Assembly (NCBI GenBank): GCA_021156265.1
Contig: JAJNBR010000156.1
Location: forward strand, 1 to 6,861
DNA: 6,861 nucleotides
Source of the DNA: Flavipsychrobacter sp.
GTDB lineage: Bacteria; Bacteroidota; Bacteroidia; Chitinophagales; Chitinophagaceae
Direction of reading: 5' to 3'
The notes below the pieces were generated by a model. The model ran no database searches. It was not told the DNA's origin and worked only from the letters and a program-made list of their open reading frames with translations. This document shows positions 1-5,359 of this stretch, piece by piece. The translations under genes and the position numbers were made by a program. Each line of letters begins with the position of its first letter. Position 1 is the stretch's first letter.

Positions 1-1
1 C

Positions 2-76
2 GTTGCTGACGAATATAGTAGCGGGGTAGATTCGTTTTTCAGGGATGTCAATAAGTTTACCGGAGATGGAGAATGA
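2..76 (+). CDS. C-terminal end of an unidentified rightward gene (partial)
   Basis: The reading frame starting at base 2 is open from the left edge and stops with TGA at 74-76, giving 24 residues that end in FRDVNKFTGDGE. Codons starting with G dominate (GTT, GCT, GAC, GAA, GTA, GAT and so on), as in real coding sequence. The other two forward frames hit stops early (TGA at 7-9, TAG at 27-29). It would converge on the truncated haemoglobin gene, whose stop lies 19 bp further on. Too little is visible to name a family. A leftward reading from the ATG at 85-87 is also open to the edge and cannot be fully excluded, but its codon pattern is less gene-like. Confidence 0.45.
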   Translation, partial: VADEYSSGVDSFFRDVNKFTGDGE

Positions 77-95
77 GTGCATGCCATCTAAGATA

Positions 96-497
96 CTATA
101 ATATTGATTTACCCTGGCGGGCCCAATCAACCTTCATGCTTATCAGCTCCATCATCAGTGAAGCGCGTTTTTTGATCTCATCGGCCCTGGCACCAGCGAA
201 CATTTCATCGACAGTTGCGTACCATAACGCCAGCCAGCGTTCATAATGTTCTTTGTTCAGCGGCGTGCGCTGATCTACTTCGATATGTTTCTTCATCGGG
301 TTTCCTGCGTAGCCGGGTTTGCCTAACATCACTGTTTCCCAAAACTGGTACATAATAGGCAAGTGGTGCGACCAGTCCTCACCTATGATCTTATGAAAGA
401 TATGGCCTATTACATCGTCCGCTTTCACCTTGTCATAAAATCTGTTCACCAACGTCTCGATATGCTCCCTGGTCTCGATGTCCTGCAATTGTCCCAT
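96..497 (-). CDS. Group III truncated haemoglobin (2/2 globin)
   Basis: A small cytoplasmic haem protein of 133 aa, the usual size for group III truncated haemoglobins. Residues aligned by eye with Campylobacter Ctb are: Phe20-Tyr21 (Tyr B10, ligand contact), His45 (E7, three residues after Trp42), the PMKKH motif with His71 as proximal haem ligand F8, and Trp88 (G8) in ERWLALW. All key haem-pocket residues are present, so the protein should bind haem. Family members bind O2 tightly and some take part in nitric oxide or peroxide handling; the role here is not shown by the sequence. The start is supported by the early DIETREHIETLVNRFYDKV, which matches the normal family N-terminus, and by a promoter element 4 nt upstream. 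It is divergent from the sensor kinase gene, 48 bp away. Family assignment is firm; physiological role is open. Confidence 0.93.
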   Translation of the reverse strand: MGQLQDIETREHIETLVNRFYDKVKADDVIGHIFHKIIGEDWSHHLPIMYQFWETVMLGKPGYAGNPMKKHIEVDQRTPLNKEHYERWLALWYATVDEMFAGARADEIKKRASLMMELISMKVDWARQGKSIL

Positions 498-520
498 GCC
501 CCAAAGTTATCGTATATTTC
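489..520 (+). promoter_or_regulatory. Possible promoter of the sensor kinase operon
   Basis: TTG at 489-491 is followed after 21 nt by TATATTTC at 513-520, which matches TAnnTTTG in all but the last base. Spacing fits Bacteroidota promoters, and the predicted leader before the kinase ATG is about 20 nt. The -33 part lies inside the 5' end of the divergent haemoglobin gene, and the two -7 elements sit back to back, 3 bp apart. The match is imperfect, so this is tentative. Confidence 0.35.
502..509 (-). promoter_or_regulatory. Bacteroidota-type -7 promoter element of the haemoglobin gene
   Basis: Read leftward, the sequence is TAACTTTG, a full match to the Bacteroidota consensus TAnnTTTG. Only GGGC separates it from the ATG, so transcription should begin at or next to the start codon, giving a leaderless or nearly leaderless mRNA. 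I see no good -33 TTG at the usual 17-23 nt distance, so the promoter may be weak or need an activator. Confidence 0.5.
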
Positions 521-545
521 GCCCTTAAGCCGCTGATTCCCGTCA

Positions 546-3500
546 ATGCCCAGGAACACTCTCTACATATTATTGCTATTACTCTGCTGCAGCATGACCT
601 CTCCCGCGCGGGACAGCACCCAAATGCTCCGGCTGACGATGTCTGAAGGGCTGCCTTCCAATACTATTTATAGTCTTCACCAGGACAGGAATGGCTACCT
701 GTGGGTAACCACCGATAATGGCATAACAAAGTACAACGGTTATACCTTCCGGTCGTTTAACGCTACCGACGGGCTGCCGTTAGAAATGTTTGGCATGGCC
801 GAGGATGCACAGGGACGGCTTTGGGTAGACTATTACGGATATGCGCTGGGCTATATAAAAGACAATAAGGTCAAATTCATCGATTATAACTTTGCTAAGG
901 AAACGATCAGGGGATTTCGGGCTATGACCCGGAAGGGAAAAGTGTTTTTCCTGGCAGATAATGAGCTGATCGAAATAGATTCAAACGACCGGCCCATCCC
1001 TTACACCGTACCCTCCTATCGCCCGCGTGTGTTTATCCACCCCGAGCCGGGCAAATTCCTTAACATCGCCGGCAACCGGCTGGACGAATGTCATGTGGAG
1101 AACGGCAAGCTGAAGTGCAGAACGTTGTGCAATCTGCCCGATTCGATGGTGAACGTACAGATCATTCAAAGGAATGTAACTGATAGCGGTTTTTTAGGCT
1201 ACGCCCCGGGAGGGAACGTTCTGCACTTTTACAACATCTACACGTGCACCTACTCGCGGATAGATATGACGAGCTATGGCGCGAAAGAGACCGAAGGCAT
1301 TCTTCTATTTTACCGTATCAATGACCTGGTGCATATCATCACCAATGGGGCTATATACCTCCTGGACCTTAATCTTCAACTTATAGAGCGCAAAGATGAT
1401 CATAACGCTATCCCGGGGTTATCGCAGGTTAGTTATTTCATTACCGACAGCTCAGGAAATGAATGGTATGCAACGACAGCCGACGGCGTGCTCATGAGTC
1501 CCAGTATTCCTGCTGTGTTCAAAGCAAACAAACAAATTTCGCCACTGGCGCAAAGCGTGAATGTGGGCATGGCGTCAAGCGGAAATAGCTATTGGTGGAG
1601 TAGCAAGAAAAAAACGCTTTACGCTTTAAGCCCGGAGCTTTCCATCAGGTTCTTTACTTCGTTTCCGAATGCTGATGTCCAATGGGTAGAAGAACAGGGC
1701 GACGACTTGTATATAGCCTTTACACAAAGCATTTTCAACGGCGTTTATACCTACAATTTACACCGGCGAACCATGGATTTTTTTACATCTGGCCGCCAGA
1801 TTTCCACCATTGACGTTGTCACTCCCAATGAGGGCAGAAAGGACGTAGGTTACAAGAACGATGTGCTTCACAGCTTGTTCAACCTGCACCAATATAAGCC
1901 GGGTGTGTTTTTTGCATCGTCGCGTGGCGGCGGAATTTTTAAGATAGACAGAAAAGACGATTCGGTTGTCATACAACGATACTCCACAGACAGGTATCCC
2001 AATATGATCTATGACAGCCTGAACAAAAAATACTGGCTATACAATAAAGAGCGCCTGTTACTGTTTGACCCGGTAACAGGCAAGCAGGCCGTTATGCCTA
2101 TCGAACAATTGAGCAAGCTGAACATTAAAGGTATTTCGCAAATTCAATTCGACAATCGCGCCAATATTTATATTCTTACAGACAAGCTGATCTTCCAGTT
2201 CAACACACGCTCTTTCAGATACCGGTACATACGCCCGAACGTTGATCTCACTAACGTCTATATGTATATACAGGGCAACATGCTGGTTATTGCCGGCAAT
2301 TTTGGCCTGGCCTATGCTACTATTTCAGAGGCTGACGCGCTTACACCATTTACTATTTTTCAAAACATCAGGCGACAGTATTACAACCGCGTTTATGACC
2401 TGATGGTAAATCCTGCCAACAATATTATCCTTACTACCGACAAGGCAGTATATACACTCAATATCAGGCAACTTTTGGCGGCGAAAGCCGAGCTTAGTAA
2501 AAAGCAAGATTCAAGGCTGGTTGTCAGCTCGCCCGAGCAACAGGTAATTCAATCAACCGATACCATTTACCTGCAACAGGAAGCTGAAATACTGACCCTT
2601 GACCTGATAAATTTTTATGGCAGTGGCCGGCGACAGTATTTTTACAAAATAGAAGGAGAGGATGGATGGCAGACAACCGAAGCCGGCGAAGTGTTTGTAG
2701 GCGACCAGCAGCCCGGACGATACCACCAGATGCAGTGCTATGTGCACGACGACATATGGAAAAGCAAACTTTATACGTTCTATATATACAGGCATCCCCA
2801 ATGGTATCAAACGTCCACATGGCGGGCAACATTCTGGATAGCGGGTATACTGGCATTGTTGCTGCTGGTAGCTGGCATCGTGCTGCTAACGCGAAACATA
2901 GTGGCCCGGTCGAATGAAAAGCGGCAGCTGCTAACGGAGCTGGAGCTACGCGCCCTGCATGCGCAGATCAATCCGCATTTCATTTTCAATACCCTGGGAA
3001 GCGCTCTTTATTTTATCAGCAAAAGAAAAACGGATGATGCTTACCTGCACGTCAATAAATTTTCAAGGTTGCTCCGGTCGTACCTGCGCTCGTCGCGGAA
3101 CCGTTATATAACTTTATCGGAAGAGCTGGACATGTTGAAGAACTATATAGAGCTGCAGCAGATCAGGTTTGAGAATAAGTTTGATTACGAAATTGATGTT
3201 GAGAACAAAGTAGCAGCAGACAGCGTGCAAATACCGTCGCTCTTATTGCAGCCTCTTGTAGAGAATGCCATTAACCATGGACTGTTTCACCTGCCAGAAG
3301 AGAAAAAAGGAATGCTGCTCATCAAATTTTACCAGGGTTCGTCGAGCGATGAACTTATATGCACCATTGAAGACAACGGCGTAGGCCGCCGGAAAGCCCG
3401 GGAAATAAAACGGGACAGCAACGTGCAGGAAGAGTCTTATGGAACTAAACTTACGGGAGAGCTGATCAATATTTTCAAACGATATGAGAAAATGAACATC

Positions 3501-3584
3501 TATCTTGAGTATATTGATAAACCGGAAGCTGAATCGGGAACCATTGTAAAACTAACTATAAGAAACCTGAAGTATGTTACCTGA
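546..3584 (+). CDS. Propeller-sensor histidine kinase, LytS/YehU type
   Basis: A 1012-aa membrane sensor kinase. Residues 1-21 form a signal peptide (hydrophobic LLLLL core, likely cut after SPA). The extracytoplasmic part carries two-component regulator propeller repeats, clearest at about 35-69 (SEGLPSNTIYSLHQDRNGY, LWVTTDNGI), 75-104 and 292-318; others are degenerate. A Y_Y_Y domain spans about 683-752, followed by a single membrane helix at about 763-781 and a short linker. The kinase is of the His_kinase (PF06580) class: phospho-acceptor His811 in INPHFIFNTL, N-box with Asn907, Asn910 and His911, glycine-rich ATP motifs EDNGVG (942-947) and GTKL (966-969). All catalytic motifs look intact. 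It has no receiver or DNA-binding domain of its own, unlike the hybrid regulators of Bacteroides, and so depends on the separate LytTR protein encoded next, with which it overlaps by 11 bp. The ligand cannot be inferred. The ATG at 546 is the only start that keeps the signal peptide. Confidence 0.95.
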   Translation: MPRNTLYILLLLLCCSMTSPARDSTQMLRLTMSEGLPSNTIYSLHQDRNGYLWVTTDNGITKYNGYTFRSFNATDGLPLEMFGMAEDAQGRLWVDYYGYALGYIKDNKVKFIDYNFAKETIRGFRAMTRKGKVFFLADNELIEIDSNDRPIPYTVPSYRPRVFIHPEPGKFLNIAGNRLDECHVENGKLKCRTLCNLPDSMVNVQIIQRNVTDSGFLGYAPGGNVLHFYNIYTCTYSRIDMTSYGAKETEGILLFYRINDLVHIITNGAIYLLDLNLQLIERKDDHNAIPGLSQVSYFITDSSGNEWYATTADGVLMSPSIPAVFKANKQISPLAQSVNVGMASSGNSYWWSSKKKTLYALSPELSIRFFTSFPNADVQWVEEQGDDLYIAFTQSIFNGVYTYNLHRRTMDFFTSGRQISTIDVVTPNEGRKDVGYKNDVLHSLFNLHQYKPGVFFASSRGGGIFKIDRKDDSVVIQRYSTDRYPNMIYDSLNKKYWLYNKERLLLFDPVTGKQAVMPIEQLSKLNIKGISQIQFDNRANIYILTDKLIFQFNTRSFRYRYIRPNVDLTNVYMYIQGNMLVIAGNFGLAYATISEADALTPFTIFQNIRRQYYNRVYDLMVNPANNIILTTDKAVYTLNIRQLLAAKAELSKKQDSRLVVSSPEQQVIQSTDTIYLQQEAEILTLDLINFYGSGRRQYFYKIEGEDGWQTTEAGEVFVGDQQPGRYHQMQCYVHDDIWKSKLYTFYIYRHPQWYQTSTWRATFWIAGILALLLLVAGIVLLTRNIVARSNEKRQLLTELELRALHAQINPHFIFNTLGSALYFISKRKTDDAYLHVNKFSRLLRSYLRSSRNRYITLSEELDMLKNYIELQQIRFENKFDYEIDVENKVAADSVQIPSLLLQPLVENAINHGLFHLPEEKKGMLLIKFYQGSSSDELICTIEDNGVGRRKAREIKRDSNVQEESYGTKLTGELINIFKRYEKMNIYLEYIDKPEAESGTIVKLTIRNLKYVT

Positions 3585-4341
3585 TATCCGTTGTATCATC
3601 ATCGACGATGAGCCTAAAGCCATCGAGCTATTGCAGGAACGACTGAATATCCTGTTCCCGAATATCCTTATAGCAGGCGTATTCACCGACTGGCGCAAAG
3701 GCCTGGAGATGTTGCGTAATGACACAGTTGACCTGCTCTTTCTCGACGTTTCCATGCCTGAGAAATCGGGGATAGACTTTCTTAAACTATTCCCGTCCAT
3801 ACCGTTCCAGGTAATATTCGTGACCGCGCACAGCGAGTTCGCGCTGCAGGCAATAAAGTTCTCAGCAGCCGGTTACGTATTGAAACCGGTAGATGATTAT
3901 GAACTGTCATTTGCCGTAAACAAAGCGCTGGAAAACCTCAAGGGCACCGGTAGCAACCAGAAAGCACATCACCAGGCGGCCACCAACAATTCGGTCAAGA
4001 TCGGTATACCCAACGTGAAAGGCATTGACTACCTGAACGCTGAAGACATACTTTATTTTGAAAGCGTCAATAAATACACCAAGGTGGTCACCAAAGACAC
4101 CAGCATCATGAGTTCGTATAACCTTGGTGAATTCAAAAAAGTGATCAATGAGAAGGATTTCTACCAGGTTCACCGTTCCTACATCGTCAACATCCATCAT
4201 ATAAAAAGATATGAGATAGCCGGCGTAGTAACGATGGCTGATAATATGCAAATACCTGTATCTAAGAACATTAGAACAGATTTTGTCAATATGTTCAACA
4301 CCATCAACCGGACCGCCGGATTCAAACAGAAAGACGAATAA
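3574..4341 (+). CDS. LytTR-family response regulator (REC-LytTR)
   Basis: A 255-aa cytoplasmic transcription regulator, partner of the preceding kinase. The receiver domain (about 5-122) has the acidic pair Asp11/Asp12, phospho-acceptor Asp58 in FLDVSMP, Thr84 and the Lys104-Pro105 pair. A polar linker with an Ala/His/Asn-rich stretch (about 123-140) leads to a LytTR DNA-binding domain (about 141-240) showing DILYFES, then FYQVHRSYIVN (His200, Arg201, Ser202, Asn206) and IPVSKN. This is the usual length and order of the LytR/AlgR class. Its ATG lies inside the kinase gene, overlapping the last 11 bases, which suggests translational coupling and a fixed kinase:regulator ratio. LytTR proteins bind paired direct repeats about two helical turns apart; a candidate lies directly after the stop codon. 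Target genes are unknown. Confidence 0.95.
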   Translation: MLPDIRCIIIDDEPKAIELLQERLNILFPNILIAGVFTDWRKGLEMLRNDTVDLLFLDVSMPEKSGIDFLKLFPSIPFQVIFVTAHSEFALQAIKFSAAGYVLKPVDDYELSFAVNKALENLKGTGSNQKAHHQAATNNSVKIGIPNVKGIDYLNAEDILYFESVNKYTKVVTKDTSIMSSYNLGEFKKVINEKDFYQVHRSYIVNIHHIKRYEIAGVVTMADNMQIPVSKNIRTDFVNMFNTINRTAGFKQKDE

Positions 4342-4346
4342 ATCGC

Positions 4347-4377
4347 TTCGTCGCACCAAAACGGCATTTCGTCGGAC
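4347..4377. promoter_or_regulatory. Imperfect direct repeat, candidate LytTR operator
   Basis: TTCGTCGCAC (4347-4356) and TTCGTCGGAC (4368-4377) match at 9 of 10 bases and start exactly 21 bp apart, two DNA turns. That geometry is what LytTR domains bind (two short direct repeats with about 12 bp between). It starts 6 bp after the LytTR gene, upstream of a possible promoter, so it could serve an RNA or element in the downstream gap. The base sequence itself is not one I can tie to a characterised LytTR site, so the operator role is inference. Confidence 0.35.
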
Positions 4378-4381
4378 GAAA
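4367..4381. repeat. Short perfect inverted repeat overlapping the direct repeat
   Basis: TTTCGT and ACGAAA are perfect complements around a 3-base CGG centre. The second copy of the direct repeat lies within it. It could be a short RNA hairpin at the end of the kinase-regulator transcript, but no T-run follows, so it is not a normal terminator. It could equally be part of a protein-binding site. Confidence 0.45.
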
Positions 4382-4407
4382 CCCTACTTTGGGCAAACGG
4401 GTCGGTA

Positions 4408-4434
4408 TTGTACCAACATTAATAAGTTCCTTTG
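4408..4434 (+). promoter_or_regulatory. Weak candidate promoter inside the intergenic gap
   Basis: TTG at 4408-4410 and TTCCTTTG at 4427-4434 (7 of 8 to TAnnTTTG) are 16 nt apart, slightly shorter than the common range. Transcription would start near 4439, just before three successive hairpins. No reading frame of note follows, so it would produce a non-coding RNA. The match is modest and may be chance. Confidence 0.22.
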
Positions 4435-4439
4435 TAACA

Positions 4440-4453
4440 GAGGTTAAAACCTC
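4440..4453. repeat. Small inverted repeat (GAGGTT / AACCTC)
   Basis: A perfect 6-bp stem around AA; as RNA it would more likely form five pairs with a 4-base loop. It lies immediately before the 10-bp inverted repeat, so both stems could stack in one transcript. Confidence 0.5.
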
Positions 4454-4454
4454 C

Positions 4455-4497
4455 TATCAATTAACGCGCCCCAGCCCTTATGTGCCCTTAATTGATA
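4455..4497. repeat. Perfect 10-bp inverted repeat with 23-base spacer
   Basis: TATCAATTAA (4455-4464) and TTAATTGATA (4488-4497) are exact complements. The 23-base spacer is C-rich with two CAGCCCTTA/GTGCCCTTA-like tracts. Arm centres are 33 bp apart, about three helical turns, so it could be either an RNA stem with a large exposed loop or a paired protein-binding site. It is not a terminator, as no T-run follows. Confidence 0.6.
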
Positions 4498-4529
4498 TAC
4501 CCACTACACTGTCTATAAAACCTTTATTA

Positions 4530-4586
4530 AAATGCTGAAACATTAGTTATCGCGCGTTGATAATTATGTTTCAGCATTTACTTTTT
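4530..4586. terminator. Bidirectional terminator between convergent genes
   Basis: A perfect 14-bp stem (4530-4543 with 4566-4579, arm AAATGCTGAAACAT) encloses an inner 5-bp stem TTATC/GATAA with a 7-base loop. On the rightward strand TTTTT follows at 4582-4586, as expected for intrinsic termination of the kinase-regulator transcript. For the leftward LUD gene the hairpin begins 5 nt after the stop codon, and the far side is A/T-rich but has a poorer T-run (TTTAATAAAGG). The T-run overlaps the LUD stop codon, so both genes share one compact end. Confidence 0.8.
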
Positions 4587-5244
4587 AGGCGTTTACCAGG
4601 AAGCAAAACACCTCCCCCGGGCCGTGAACGCCCACCACAAGCGTCTTTTCAATATCGGCCGTGCGGCTGGGCCCTGTATTCAGGTTGATCATCGAGGGCA
4701 GGTTAGCCCCGTATTTTTTGGTAAGTAATTCAAGTCCCTGCTGGATATCGGGAACGACCTGTCCGGCGTATGCCACAATAATGTGCACCGGGTAAAAAAC
4801 CGTGGCTGTGCGGCCCAAATACTGCTTGCTGCTGAGGAAGACAGAACCGGTGCGCGCCACCAGGTATTCGCAACCGGTAATACAGGCATCAGCCGTACCG
4901 TCGCTCACATCGGCAGGGTGAACCATGTCCATTTTATTGTTGTGAAACAGCTTTGTCAATCGTTCTTCAGCGCAGTACAGCTGCTGCCAACCGCGGCTTT
5001 CGTGCAGTTCGGCTATTGATTCCAGCAGTTCCTGCTCATTGGTGCAGAAAACGAACTTTCCGCCCAGCTTGATAAAACTCTCTGCAAAAGTTTCTTCAAT
5101 AGACTCATCCGACTGGTTGAAAACATCCGTGGCAGCGGCTTTTTCGGCTTCCGGGAAAGGCATGGGTAGCTTTTCAGCCTGGAGCGCCTTGCGGATCTTA
5201 CCCAGTATATTTTCCTTTGCCTTGGATGTTTTCAGCGTTTGCAT
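4585..5244 (-). CDS. LUD-domain protein, LutC/YkgG-like
   Basis: A 219-aa cytoplasmic protein of the LUD family (PF02589, formerly DUF162). The N-terminal helix (about 4-22, KAKENILGKIRKAL) resembles the LutC start. The diagnostic C-terminal region has DACITGCEYLVARTGSVFL (about 119-137), GPSRTADIEKTL (191-202) and VVGVHGP (203-209). In Bacillus, LutC works with LutA and LutB in L-lactate oxidation through an iron-sulphur complex; neither partner is in view, so lactate use is only a possibility. I chose the ATG at 5242-5244. An in-frame ATG nine codons upstream (5269-5271) would add MIKAVYFCC, but that stretch covers a perfect TAnnTTTG promoter element and does not look like the family N-terminus. 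It is convergent with the regulator gene and divergent from leuS. Confidence 0.88.
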   Translation of the reverse strand: MQTLKTSKAKENILGKIRKALQAEKLPMPFPEAEKAAATDVFNQSDESIEETFAESFIKLGGKFVFCTNEQELLESIAELHESRGWQQLYCAEERLTKLFHNNKMDMVHPADVSDGTADACITGCEYLVARTGSVFLSSKQYLGRTATVFYPVHIIVAYAGQVVPDIQQGLELLTKKYGANLPSMINLNTGPSRTADIEKTLVVGVHGPGEVFCFLVNA

Positions 5245-5248
5245 GCAA

Positions 5249-5279
5249 CAAAAGTAAACGGCTTTGATCAAATCCCCAA
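5249..5279 (-). promoter_or_regulatory. Bacteroidota-type promoter of the LUD gene
   Basis: Read leftward, TTG at 5279-5277 is followed after 20 nt by TACTTTTG at 5256-5249, a full match to TAnnTTTG at ideal spacing. Only TTGC separates it from the ATG at 5244, so the mRNA should be leaderless or nearly so, the same layout as the haemoglobin gene. The position also argues against the longer upstream start. Confidence 0.6.
5263..5272. promoter_or_regulatory. 10-bp palindrome inside the LUD promoter
   Basis: TTTGATCAAA is a perfect palindrome lying between the -33 and -7 elements of the LUD promoter. A repressor bound there would block RNA polymerase, but a 10-bp AT-rich palindrome can also arise by chance, and no regulator is identified. 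Confidence 0.25.
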
Positions 5280-5325
5280 TGCGACCCCGTTACCGACCCG
5301 ATTTCTCCGAGCATCTTTCCTTTCG

Positions 5326-5333
5326 TACTTTTG
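5326..5333 (+). promoter_or_regulatory. leuS: Bacteroidota-type -7 element of leuS
   Basis: TACTTTTG is a full match to TAnnTTTG. It lies 26 nt before the leuS ATG, giving an A/T-rich leader of about 20 nt with no clear Shine-Dalgarno sequence, common in this phylum. No good -33 TTG is seen at the expected distance. No T-box or leader peptide fits in so short a leader. Confidence 0.5.
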
Positions 5334-5359
5334 GCATTCGATTTATATATATCAATGCT

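Larger units (their letters stand above)
4440..4586 (+). ncRNA. Candidate structured small RNA (hypothetical)
   Basis: Between a weak promoter and a strong terminator lie about 147 nt without a usable reading frame but with three successive inverted repeats: 4440-4453 (6-bp stem), 4455-4497 (10-bp stem) and 4530-4579 (14-bp stem plus inner stem, then T5). Such density of perfect stems suggests selection on RNA structure. It matches no RNA family I recognise. The same sequence could instead be the 3' untranslated end of the kinase-regulator mRNA, from which a small RNA might be processed. Confidence 0.25.

Noticed and set aside
1..87. A leftward frame from the ATG at 85-87, open to the window edge, 8 bp after the haemoglobin stop.
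   Set aside because: It could be a second gene in a haemoglobin operon, but the rightward frame over the same bases has much stronger coding bias and a proper stop. Sequence to the left of the window would decide.
546..611. A lipoprotein signal at the CC pair (about residues 14-15) of the kinase N-terminus.
   Set aside because: The residue before each Cys is Leu or Cys, not Gly, Ala or Ser as in a lipobox; ordinary signal peptidase cleavage after SPA fits better.
2524..2917. Several overlapping open frames on both strands in the Y_Y_Y-to-membrane region of the kinase gene.
   Set aside because: All are in other frames of an intact kinase reading frame and have no motif of their own.
3907..4359. 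A 150-codon minus-strand frame opposite the LytTR gene.
   Set aside because: Fully antisense to a well-supported REC-LytTR gene, no family motif, no promoter element of the local type in front of it.
4404..4414. Small inverted repeat GGTA-TTG-TACC in the gap.
   Set aside because: Four base pairs only; expected by chance in a region of this size.
5334..5359. A T-box or leucine-type attenuator ahead of leuS.
   Set aside because: The predicted leader is only about 20 nt, with no room for a T-box stem or leader peptide.
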